From positions 1 through 64,000 of the forward strand of contig SADC01001220.1 of NCBI GenBank assembly GCA_004194705.1: a stretch of 64,000 nucleotides of DNA. Direction: 5' to 3'. Source of the stretch: Ditylenchus dipsaci (Eukaryota; Nematoda; Chromadorea; Rhabditida; Anguinidae). The position numbers and the translations under genes are program-made. Within the stretch, counting starts at the first letter, position 1. Every line of letters starts with the position of its first letter. Under the pieces are notes generated by a model, which had not been told where the DNA came from, searched no databases, and was given only the letters and a program-made list of their open reading frames with translations. This document shows positions 44,966 through 56,400 of the stretch, in pieces.

Positions 44966-45814
44966 GGCTCAAATTGTTTTACCCCGTCAAATTACTGATT
45001 TACCCCGTCAAATTATTTTTTTACCCCGTCAAATTTGAATTTTGATCAAAATACTCATTTACCCGTCAAATTACTGATTTACCCCGTCAAAATATTGATT
45101 TACCCCGTCAAATTTAAATTTTCGGTGAAATACTGCAGTAAATTTTGCGGGAATCGAATTTTATAGTCAAAAATGACTTGGATCGCGCAAAATCCAGCCC
45201 CAGAGTGGCCAGAAGCCCCTGAAAATTGGTTTTTGGGGGTTTACTAAAGGGGGAGTAAACTTTTCGCAAAAATTCGATTGAGCGGATCAGATTTTGGGTC
45301 CGATGGGCTCAATCGCTCAGAATTTCACTCTGAACCATTCTCGAGTATCTCAAACAACCCTAAGCCATCATAAACTGCTCCAGACCGGTATCTAACTACC
45401 CTAAATCAGTGCTTAGGGTGGTTTAAGATGGTTGAGAATGGTTCAGGGTGGAATTCTGAGCGATTGAGCCCATCGGACCCTAAAATCTGATCCGCTCAAT
45501 CGAATTTTTGCGAAAAGTGTACTCCCCCTTTAGTAAACCCCCGAAAAACCAATTTTCAGGGGCTTCTGGCCACTCTGGGGCTGGATTTTGCGCGATCCAA
45601 GTCATTTTTGACTATAAAATTCGGATTCCCGCAAAATTTACTGCAGTATTTCACCGAAAATTTAAATTTGACGGGGTAAATCAATATTTTGACGGGGTAA
45701 ATCAGTAATTTGACGGGGTAAATGAGTATTTTGATCGAAATTCAAATTTGATGGGGTAAAAAAATAATTTGACGGGGTAAATCAGTAATTTGACGGGTGA
45801 AATTAGTTACAGCC
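44966..45814. mobile_element. MULE-type MITE with CCCCGTCAAATT arms
   Basis: Ends GGCTCAAATTG and inverse GGCTGTAACT, with the perfect 9-bp TSD ATTAAAAAA (44957-44965 and 45815-45823). Tandem TTTACCCCGTCAAATTACTG units in the arms; the centre is a large palindrome (AATCCAGCCCCAGAGTGGCC and its inverse). Confidence 0.88.
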
Positions 45815-46159
45815 ATTAAAAAAGCACGAAATTCACTTCTTCAATGTTTTTTGTCTTGAGCGGAATTTGAAATTTGACAGTGACTTTAATATTTTAACAG
45901 CAGTTTAACAAGTAAATCGTCTACGTTGATTACGAACCCGGTTTCAGAATCAAGGATTTGATAAAAAGTGAAAAAAATTTAAAGAAGTTTGTGACAAAGA
46001 AACTGTTTTACCCGTTCGAATCCTTCCTGTTTCCGAACTTTTTTTTAAGAAACACTACACAAAAGCATAGTTCAGTACGCACGATCTTTCTTGTGTTAAT
46101 TTAGTTTTATTAAAATCTTTTTTTTTAATCGACCTCCAATGACCGTCTTTTTTTCTAAT

Positions 46160-46395
46160 TAACCGACTGGTGGGTTTATTTTTCAAAGCCTCCGAAAATC
46201 GTAAAAATTCAAATTTGATCTCAAAGCTTTTGGGCGCTCAATCGTAATCCAAAAAGTAGAATCGGTAGAGCTCGTGACCGTTAACAAAACGCAATAAACA
46301 GCATTGCAAACTTTTCACTCTGGGCTGAGATAAAGGTCCTTAAAGTTAGTGGTTGGATTTACTAGAGCGAGTGGTTTAATTAGAGGAAATACGGT
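46160..46395. repeat. MITE relative of the CCGTATTTCC family
   Basis: Contains GAATCGGTAGAGCTCGTGA and ends AATTAGAGGAAATACGGTA. The left end is unclear. Similar to 3556-3777 and 56170-56400. Confidence 0.5.
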
Positions 46396-46560
46396 ATTCG
46401 AAAATTTCAGATTCAAAACTTAGGTTTTGTGCAAACGTGTCTTTTGAAGATAAAAGACTGAGCCTGTAAGCCAAGCTTTCTAGGTTTTTAAATTTGATGG
46501 AATATGCACAAAATTAGCTTCCAACCATTATTTATTTTCCAAATATTCAACCTTTAAATA

Positions 46561-47040
46561 CTACATCCTGGTAAATGACAAATTGAAAAAACATGCCTTA
46601 GAAATATTAAATAGATGAAAAAATCTATAGGGGTTAGATTTTCTAAAAAGTCGTAATTTTGTACTTGATTTCATACTGATTGTGTCTCCATTTTCATTTT
46701 TATAAAAATTAAACATGACGAGAAATAGAATAATAAAACTAATCAATACTATGAAAATGTAGACATACCATTTATGTGTAGAGCAGCTGACAAAAAGTAG
46801 AAAAGTACCGACCAGACAAAATAACAACTAATTTTTGCTTCCTGTATTATATACACAAATTTATTGACTTGTCCTTCCAAAATTTCTAATGCAGTAAGCA
46901 CTTTTTCAAACAGCACACAGCTATTGTTTGAACAGAGAGCGAGGGTATAATAGCCAGCGCCAGTGCTTATCTTTTCAAAGTAGAAGCAAGCAAAAGTTCT
47001 GTTTTGAAAGAAGAGAATCAAAGAACTTAGAACTAAGCTC
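46561..47040 (-). CDS. possible multi-pass membrane protein, unrecognised
   Basis: On the minus strand a first hydrophobic segment (LILSLVLSSLILFFQNR) is followed by a Cys pair (ALCSNNSC). After a shift of frame near 46830 two further hydrophobic helices appear (LLFCLVGTFLLFVSC and YVYIFIVLISFIILFLVMF), then a basic tail and a stop at 46561. The pattern of four helices with an LC...C loop suggests a claudin/PMP22-like tetraspan, but the W-LW signature is absent and the start is not located. AT-rich DNA gives hydrophobic frames by chance, so this is weak. Confidence 0.3.
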
Positions 47041-47070
47041 AGAATGAGCGGAAATTAAAAGGCGATCATA

Positions 47071-47150
47071 CAGTCAAACTTTGATTAAACGAACACTCTA
47101 GGAGCCAATTTTCATTAATGCGAGAGTTTCCCTAATTCGAGGTTCGACTG
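47071..47150. mobile_element. 80-bp mariner-like MITE
   Basis: CAGTCAAACTTTGATTAAACG and inverse CAGTCGAACCTCGAATTAGGG, flanked by TA on both sides (47069-47070 and 47151-47152). Confidence 0.8.
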
Positions 47151-47609
47151 TAACGGAAACAAGTACAAGTAAGACTGGTTGAAACAGGTAAACAAGAAAC
47201 AAAGGCCAGGGTGAATAAGAGCCAAATTTTTCATTGATGGTTTTTTAATTTTTTTGTCATGTCTTTTTGATCTACTCAAATAAACTGTCAAGCATGTGCG
47301 CGACACCGCAAATAAAAGGAGATCAGCAATGCTTCTCTTGCTTGAAATTTTTTTCTTGTTTTGTATAGCTTTTTAAAATTTACCGCCTAATGTCGAGAAG
47401 TAGTATAAGGTCAGCAATATCAGATTTGAAAAATGCAGTGTAAAGCATAGACATTTCGAGTACCGTATCCGCTCTATTTATAAGCCACCATCTTCTAATT
47501 ATAAGCCATCCTTTTGGCGATTTTGACGCTCAAAACGTCCATTTTGTCAAAATTTTTAAGAGCTTGTAAAATTATACGGCATGGCTTATAATTAGGCGGA
47601 AGCAATATG

Positions 47610-47977
47610 GGTACTTCTACGGTTGGTCCCCCTCCCCATTTTGCGACTATCACTAATTTATTACTAACATTCATCAAACAAATTCTTTATTTTTTTCACA
47701 TTCGTACAACAAAACAATCTGCGACCATAGATGAAACATAATATCTACTACGCTGACGCATTTTCTTGCCACAATCACACGTTCTACTTGAATGCAGAAG
47801 CTTCATATTTTGCAGCCATTCGATGAATTCGGAATCAGTCCAGCGCAACTTGTCGTACAGATTTGCCTGATTAAAGCTACGCAGTTCATTCATTATCTAT
47901 CTGAAAAGACAGGTAATAAAAGCATAACTAACATAAATAAGATTGAAAAAATGGGGGGGACCAGCCGTAGAAGTACC
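47610..47977. mobile_element. Merlin element with ISXO2-like transposase piece
   Basis: TIR GGTACTTCTACGGTTGGTCC inverted at the right end. Perfect 8-bp TSD GCAATATG (47602-47609 and 47978-47985). On the minus strand 47890-47696 encodes RWTDSEFIEWLQNMKLL and CDCGKKM, matching the N-terminal helix and zinc-knuckle region of ISXO2/Merlin transposases; the DDE core is missing. Confidence 0.85.
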
Positions 47978-48226
47978 GCAATATGTTTAGTGAGGCTATA
48001 AATAAGCCCCGAAAATTTCTTTTTTGTTTTGCCTTTTGCGAAAATATGCTTCATTTGGAAGAAAAAATACTTTTAAAAATGTACCTAAACGGATAAAAAA
48101 AACTTTGAAAAAACTATTGGTCAAAACCACCTAAACACAATCATAATCTGCCCTCAGGCACTTTGCAAATCATATAGTCAAAGAGAAATCAGGAGAATAA
48201 AATCAATTGTTTGTTGTGTGTGAGAT

Positions 48227-50180
48227 ATGTCTAATCCACTGCTTGTTCTCCTCTTTTTTCTAATCATATCACCAGGCTTAGTAAATACCTTTTTGGCTTC
48301 TGCATTTTCGTCTATATCTTCAGCTAATGGAGGCTCCAGATACCGGACGCCCAACTGCCAAGGTGTTATTTTGTGTGCTTATGAGGCGCCAAACTAAAAA
48401 TTTTATTTCAGACTGGAGTGACTATGGCCCATGTTTTAGCACTAATGACAGAAGTTTCTGGAGCAGACTGCCAACTCAGTGCTACACCAACAAATACATG
48501 CAGGTGCTTGGATCTTTACTTAATTCATATCAACTTTAAAAAAAAGTTATGTTTCTAAAAGCTAATATTTTTTTTTATTTTTTAATAATGGCTCAAATCG
48601 TTTTACCCCGCCAAATTACTGATTTACCCCGCCAAATAAATTTTTCACCCCTCCAAATTTGCATTTTGAACAAAATACTCATATACCCCGTCAAATTATT
48701 TATTTACCCCACCAAATTAAAATTTTTAGTCAAATATTTGCAGTAAATTTGCGGGAATTCGAAATTTATAGTTAAAAATAACTTGGATCGCCCAGAATCC
48801 CATCCCCGAATGGCCAAAAGCCCTGAAAGTTGGTTTTTAGTGGTTTAATAAAGGGCTAGTGAACTTTTTGCGAAAATTTGAATGAGCGAATCAGGATTCC
48901 AGTCCGATGGGCTAAATAGCTCACAATTCCACCCTGAACCATTCTCAACCATCTTAAACCACCCTGAACCATCCAAACCAGTATCTAAATTCCCTTCATC
49001 TTTGATTAGGGTGGTTTAAGATGGTTGAGAATGGTTCAGGGTGGAATTTTGAGCAATTTAGCCTTTCGGACTGGAATTCTGATCCGCTCAATCGAATTTT
49101 CGCAAAAAGTTTAGTCCCCCTTTAGTAAACCCCTATAAACCAACTTTCAGGGACTTAACGCAATGTTAACGCCATTTTGAGACACCTTATAAAATAAAAA
49201 TGTTTAGCTAATTACTGGGATTGGCAACCCTATAGTCCAGAAGATTATGAATTTTGCTGAACTATTTAATAAATCGGCCAATGCTTGTGGCATGTGCAAC
49301 ATACAGGTAATTTTTTGAAAAATCAAGTTTTAAATACAATTTATTTAATATATATAATATAAAGATAATTTAAAAAATTTATTTCCGGTGGCTTGTTCCC
49401 CTCAGTGTACCTATCAAGCTGGGTTAGTCCTCCCAAGTGCAACCAAACTATCTTTCAGTTTTTTAGAGCCAACACTTTGGGCGTTGCTGATCGGATATGC
49501 AATTTACCCACTGAAAGACAGGCTTGTGCTATGACTCCCGAAGCATTCGATCCAGCTACTCGTCGGTGTTCGGTGTGGCCTCCCAGGTAGGAGCGACAAA
49601 AAATTTAACGATAGACATGTGAAAAATTTAGTTTAGAGGAATCTCCTCGGTCAATTTCCTTGGAGCCATAGTTCCTCCACAGATTAGAGAACAGGTCTGG
49701 AGTCTGAAACCACTAAATTGTATAAGTGTGGATGGGAAATGCTTTTGCTGTTGCACTCCTTACAGACCCAATCCTTGCAGGTGATTTTTGTTAAGAGAAG
49801 TTGACACCCAATTAGGCTGTCTGTTTTCTCAAAAAAAATTATAGCTTTGTGTTTTTTACATAGATTTTCTGACCATTTTTTGAAATTTGGCCCCTCATTT
49901 TATAGCTAGGAATCTTAGCTAAAAATGAGTGGTCAATTTAAAAAAAGGTCAGAAAATTTGCAGAAAAACACAATGACACAAGAAAATCAAAAAAAACCTG
50001 ATTAATGGTTCGACTTATTTTGTATAAAGTGATTTTTTTGTTAAATTGTCTAGTGCCACATGTGTGCTCGATCCAAATATCCAAAATGAAGAAGAAACGA
50101 GTGATACACAAAATTTGCGGTCTGAAGGATCAATTTGCAGTCCAAGGCACGTATTACTTCAGAACAAATACGTAGATTAA
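48227..50180 (+). CDS. secreted Cys-rich protein with thrombospondin type-1-like start
   Basis: Six exons: 48227-48362, 48412-48503, 49241-49306, 49406-49586, 49637-49780, 50054-50180. Exon 1 encodes a signal peptide ([18 protein letters not shown]). Exon 2 begins DWSDYGPC, the WSxxxxC start of a thrombospondin type-1 repeat. Exon 3 adds ACGMC; exon 4 holds [14 protein letters not shown] and RRCSVWPP; exon 5 [12 protein letters not shown]; exon 6 a tail to TAA at 50178. All junctions are in phase except exon 3 to 4, where one base appears to be missing. It is predicted to be an extracellular protein of about 250 residues; the TSP1 assignment rests on one motif. A truncated MULE-type MITE fills intron 2. 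Confidence 0.65.
48590..49160. mobile_element. truncated MULE-type MITE in an intron
   Basis: Left end GGCTCAAATCG followed by TTACCCCGCCAAATTACTG units and the family palindrome (AACCATTCTCAACCATCTTA and inverse). The matching right arm and ACAGCC end are missing after about 49160. Confidence 0.75.
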
Positions 50181-50429
50181 GGCAAAAACACGAGTAAAGA
50201 AAAGTTCGAACTAAATTTTTATTAATTTATTTATATTTATTGTAATTTATAGTAAAATACATGACCAGTTTATAAATACTATGTTGACTTTTTCTTATTA
50301 ATGACTTTGATCTTTCACTAAGCACATTCTAATCACAAGCAAAGTACAAGCGAAAGCAAATATAGCAGTAACAGCAACTATATAATATGCCCAATAGTTC
50401 AAAATGTCTATACAAATAAGTGGTGGTCA

Positions 50430-53400
50430 TTAGTATGTAGCTGCGATTGAGCGAACAAAGTCTTGAGCATCCTTGTCTTCTTTGCGACTGTCCAGCACAT
50501 TCACACATTCCTTCGCTGAAAATAGTGGTTATAAGTCTTGCAGCAGTGCAAACATAATATTATTCAAAAAAAGGGCAATTAGTGGAATATAGACATGCTA
50601 TTGTTCATCGATAAATGTGGCCGAATGGTCTAGTGGTATGATTCTCCGTTCGGGTCGGAGAGGTCCCGTGTTCGATCCACGGTTCGGCCCACTCTTTTAA
50701 TTTTTTAAAATCAACACTACAGTCATATTCAGATATAGCACCTTGAGCCAGTCTCTAAAAGTACTCTTGTGCCGAAAATCACGCACGATATAAGAGTGAT
50801 TTTTAATATGGCTCAAATTGATTTCACGCACCAAAATACTGATTTCCCGCAGTGAATACATAAACAAGAGTATTTTTCGGTTTTTTACAATTGTAAAAAA
50901 AAATTCAGATCAACATGTATCCCTGAATCTCTAGTTTCGGATGAGCTATCAACTGTCTCAGAGTGTTTGGAAAAAAATTGACGAGAATGTGTTTTCAAAA
51001 CCGCTTTTTCTCTCCCTTCTTTATATCAGATGAAGCCAGCTAATAGCTTATCAGAAACTAGAGATTCAGAGCTAGATGTTGAGCTAAAAAAATAAATTTT
51101 ACGATTGAAAAAACATGGAGAAATACTCTTGTTTACTTATTTACTGCGGGAAATCAGTATTTTGGTGCGTGTTTTCACCTACAGCCTTTTTGATATTAGA
51201 TCGCCTTTATTAGGTCCTGAGGAGTGCCCTTATATATGGATAGACTTCACTTTTATAGCGATTCTTTAACTTACTTCTTCTCGATGGATGTATCAAAATC
51301 AAGTTAAACTGGCGGAGTGTGTTGGATACACCGGCTTGACCAAATCCTGGAACCTCAGCCAAGTCTAAAAAAGCTTCTCCAGCAAAGTCGTTGGAGCGAA
51401 GGAAATCATGATCCATAACCACAAAATGGACCATAGCACTGGGATATATCTTAGGTGGAATATGGAATTCAAAAGTTTCATCGAAGATAGGATTCAAACT
51501 CTTGGACACTACTTTTGTTCTGGCCGTTGGTTGGGTTTGATAACGACAACGAGGCACTAATTCCATCACCTACAGAAAATTTTTTTATTTAGGCTATATG
51601 GGGGTGTAAATGAATTTTATTTACAACAAATGGGTCACTGAGCCGTTGGAGTCCAGTGGAATCACTTGTTTCGCTCCAATCACATCCACCACAAGGGTCT
51701 GCGAATTGCAATTGTAGTAGGCTCTTAGGTTCAATATGCCGTATTTGCACTCATTTACGTCATTCTAAAATCCAATGTAGTCAACTCAAGACTTCAAAGT
51801 CAATGTCAACGTCATACCTGCTCTTTTAACAAGTCTTTGTAGTAAAGCTCGATCAGATTCATGGTGGTCAGTTGGTTCAAAGATAGTTGGGAGATCAACA
51901 CTTTATGAGCAGGGATCACTTCAAAAGCTTCTAAAGAGATGCCTTTGCCTTCTGCATGGAAGAACTCCATGAGGATGGTCCATGCTACATGAAGCCGTTG
52001 GTAGAAACTTGGCTCTAATCCAGCATTGTCCGTGACACACTCTTGCAGCAGCTGTAATAAGACATTCACTTGGCTATACATCACTCTAACAAAATTCCTG
52101 TGGAGTAGGGTCCTATGAACTAGCGACAGCTCTGAATCCAGCTAAAAAACAAATTTTTCAATAACTTCGTAGAGCAGTACAATTTAGATACCATATCCGT
52201 CAAGGGTTTGAGTGACTGCTCTACAGGACAAGCGGCAGGACTCCATGCTAGATGAAAAACACTAAAAATATTTCAAGCTACTTGAAAATAGAGTAAATCG
52301 GAGATTTTCTTAACTTACTGTTTTTTAAGCTGCGCTATCTGCCTTCTGACTAGCCGATCCACACTAGCTTCAATCTGTTCTCCAATATACTTTTCGCAGT
52401 TGCTCAGATCTCGTTCCAATGAAACACGCCAGGACGCCTCTTTCTGAAATTTTTTTGATGAAAAGATTATGTATGCAAAACTTCTGACCTACCTTAAACT
52501 TTTTCTCATACGTCTCGCTCAACTCCTCCAAGTGAAGTTTGTCTGTAATAGCAAGACTTCTCCTCACCTGCTCTGAATTGTTAATGGCAGCACAGAACTA
52601 AATATAAATCATGCATTAATTTTTATTGATGTCTAGCCACTCACATATTGATAAGTGCAGCAGACAGGTTAGGTTGCAACTGTCCATGGAATCCGTCAGT
52701 AGCTAGTTGGGCCATCACCCTGTCCACATAGTACTCCGCGATCTTGCAAATGGTCTGCACCAGCTTCTCGGTCAATTCTGTTCTCAAACCTAGATCTCTG
52801 ACTTGCACATGCTCCCATAGCCACATTAACTGCTCTATAATGTGGCAAATATCTACGTAGGAACTGGTGTGTCTAATCTCATTGGATGCTTGTATTTGGA
52901 TCTGAGCATCTAGCTGGCATGCCAACTCCACTCGAGCAAAAGCTTTTATTTTCGCAACATCCAACCATTTGGAGATAGCACGATCAAAAGTAGGAGACCA
53001 GTCTACGCTTTCCATTTTGTACCTAAATTTAATTGAGGTTCGGTGAAAAACGACCATCATGTTCATGGCATATTTACTTTTTTCAAAATTTTTTGCCATG
53101 ATACCTTATGAACTTGTATGCACATTATTAAAGGCCATAAAACTAACCTTAATTTAGGTTTCCTGAATGAATTGAACTCCTTGAGCGCACAATGTACGTT
53201 GAGAATAGCTATTAGGGTTTGCTCATCCTCTGGCACTTTCAGTAGCTGAAACACGAAGTTATTTGAAAATTAGTAGTTATTAGAAAAAAGTTACCATGCT
53301 TTTCAGATCAGTGTTTTTCTCACTCATCATCTCTGAAGATATGTACTCAAACAACTGAAAGGAAAGCGATCGTAGAGGGTTTTAGTATAATTGCACATGA

Positions 53401-56400
53401 AATTCCTCACTAATCGATCGAATTCCTGATATGTGCCAGTGCCGTAGTCAATTTCAGCATATGACTTGAAGATAGGATCAAATTGAGCTATTCTTGCACA
53501 GGCTCTATTCAAGCCTTCTACAGTAAACTTAGTTCCTCACATGCTGATTTCTAAAACGTCAGTTATGGTCATGTTGTATGGACAAACAAACAATCACCTG
53601 TGGTTTTTGGCTTTCTAGTTGGAGGGCTCGGAAGTGATTGTTGGCACTCTCCTGAACCAAAATTTTTAGCAAAATTTTCAAAATAACATTATTTTTACCA
53701 TTAATATATCGTTAATATCCGACAAAAATTGCTTGTGAAAGGGCACACATTTGTTATATACTGGACTCTCTCGCAGAAGTTTAAGACTTCTAAATGAATT
53801 TTTTTTGATTAGCTGCCATGAAATATCCTTCGGTTTCCACTAACCTAATCATATTTCCAAAAGAGTCCATATCCAAGCGTTTAGAGCCGGTGGACTGCCT
53901 GGAGTATTAGTTGTCACCGGAGAAGTCAAAACCCTGTGGTCCAGAATTGTCTTTCGGCAGTTTTCATTGAATTTCTCGAACGACTCAGCCAGCAGGTCCT
54001 CTGCATCCTTATCGAGTGCTAATGGTCTCCATTTGGATATTAAGTTAGACAGTATGTCGTATAAGAAAGTATAAGAAATGCCAATGTTGATCATGACATG
54101 GTAGGCAAGCCACTGGCTGAAACACAACTATTAATAATAACCGTTTTGATATACAACTACCACATGGCTTGATGCAACTCGGTCAGATCGCCCTGTATAG
54201 CATGTTGGTGTAGAATGGTCACAGCTGCTTCCGGCAAATGACCTTGAAAATGGCTGACTGGTGCCTGTAAATATTTTTGGGCTGAGAGAAAGAGACTTTG
54301 TGACTGAAAAAAACTTACGCCAGACGACCTTATTTCTTGCACTGCAAATTGCCTGATCAGTTCCACATGTTGTTTTATGTCGACCAGGTCGTCCAGAATG
54401 TCTTCTTCATTTCCATCTGCAGATGCAGGTCTACGTTCTTCTTTTGTACTCAACCATAATCTGTAAATATTTTGCTGTTCATGTTTAAATTTATCAATAT
54501 TAGTGTAGAATCGACGAACATCTGCAAGATCGCAGTTTTTAATTTTTGTCTGACTCGCAATTGAAGTAGTTGTTCACGTTTTTTTAAGGTTCGGATATTC
54601 GAACCGTATCCTCTACCTACCTTAAAAGCACTTGACCAGATACTTGTGACTTGTCCGACCTCTTCTCAAGGATATCCAATCCTCTAAGCCCTGTGATGGA
54701 ATGTCTTTAACCTTTAGGGTAACAGATCCGAGAAAGTCATCTACGAGATCGTTGGAACCAGCTCTTGTGCTCTGCGCTACTTCCTTGAAGTATCGACCTA
54801 ACCCTTTAAGGCCTGATATTTGGTTCAGAGAAGTGACTGCGTCGAGCACTAAATACAAATGATGCTTACCACTACTTGTGTAGAAAAACTAATACCTCTT
54901 CTTTCGTCATCGTCGTGATCCCTGAAAATTGTATTATTTTAGATTTTTCTCCCAGAATTACCCTATATCTACCAAATGTCCAAGTGAAATTTGTCAGTTG
55001 CCACATCGTCAACCACCAACTGGAATTTTTCGTTCCACTTGGGCTAAAGAGTGGTTGGATTGATGAAAGAATGAGTCACATATATGAAATAAATATACGT
55101 TCAAGGTTTTGTATTGCACCGAAGAAGCTTTGATCAGCTTGCAAGGAATGGCACTTGAGTCGGACTTAATGCCCTTGCGAGAACCTCCCCCACCTAGTTT
55201 GCGTCGAAAGGAACCACCGAAGCGTTGTAACACACTGCTTCCTTTGCCATCAGAACCAGCACTTCCACTGTTTCGCTAAATATTTTAAAAAGATGTAGAA
55301 ATGATTCTAATTTGTCTTAGAATAGTGACCTATCCAGGGGGCTAACTGGCCTTAAGACGTGCTTTTGGGGATATTCAAACATAGGCGGAGTCTTAGGCAT
55401 CGTTAGTCCGGACAAAAGACATTGAACTTACCTGTCCGGAATTAGCGTAGCCAGAGGGGGATAATGGAGGGGTATCATCCACTTTACTGGCCAACCCAAA
55501 GTCATCCTCTGCGCCATACACTCCTCTGAACAATTATTATTTTGCTGTGAACACATTTTGAACCTTACCCATATTGATCGCTGCCATTTTGTGATGAAGG
55601 ACTTATTCCTCCTCGATTTGCTCGACTTTGCCTCCTACCACCAGGAATGACACCTTTAAATACAAAATTTTCGCAATGGTCATTATTTAAAAACAAATTT
55701 ACCCATCATTGCAAACGGGTCACTGTATCCTAAATAAATATGTTTTTTACGTGGAACTTAAAAAGTTTAATTGTTTTTGCGATATTTTATGATGACGAAA
55801 AGTGTGCAAGCAATGAAGGCTGCTTTTTAGCAGAGCAAAATTAAAAAAAAACAATTGTCGCCTTATTCAGGGTTTTGAGTACGGAAAACATTTACCATTG
55901 ATATCCTTGGCAATCAGGTCTCGCGCCTCCAACAACTGCACATTCAACAAAACAATCGGTGGTTTTTCTTTTTGGCTCTGTCCATGAGTTGATGGTGACT
56001 GGTCTCATCTATTTGAAAGGCTTGTTGGGCATAACGAATGAGTTGGGACTCTGGCATTGGTAGTGATCTACCAACTTTGTGCACAATGGTGTACAGTGCT
56101 TCAACGTACAGATCCTGAAACAAGAGCTTTCATTAGCTTTCTATTGTATGAAATAGTTCATGTAAAAACATGTAATGTCCTCTAATAAGGTTAATATTTT
56201 GTCTAATAAGGCGGCATCCTCGACTTTGAAGGACTATATCTCAGCCTAGTGTAAAAATTTTTCGAATTTTTTTTTGCATTTTCTTAACTCCCGCGAGCTC
56301 TACCGATTTCACTTTTGAGATTTTGGTTGAGCACCTAGAAATCTTGAGATGAAATTCCAATTTGTCCGATTTTTTGGGAATTTAAAAAATAGAGTATTAA

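Larger units (their letters stand above)
43550..46100. mobile_element. 2.5-kb composite element with degenerate TIRs
   Basis: Outer inverse repeats: GCGTGCGTACTAAACTACGC and TCGGAAACAAGACGGATTCG near 43570-43660 pair with 46000-46095 (GGAAGGATTCGAACGGGTAA on the minus strand). The inside includes ACGACTAAACGGCTTGCGAC tandem repeats (44780-44850), a hAT palindrome and a MULE-type MITE. TSD not resolved. The GATTCGAACGGG ends look tRNA-derived. Confidence 0.55.

Noticed and set aside
46561..47040. Firm claudin/PMP22 call
   Set aside because: Hydrophobic segments lie in two frames and the family W-LW-C-C signature is missing, so only a weak membrane-protein call was kept.
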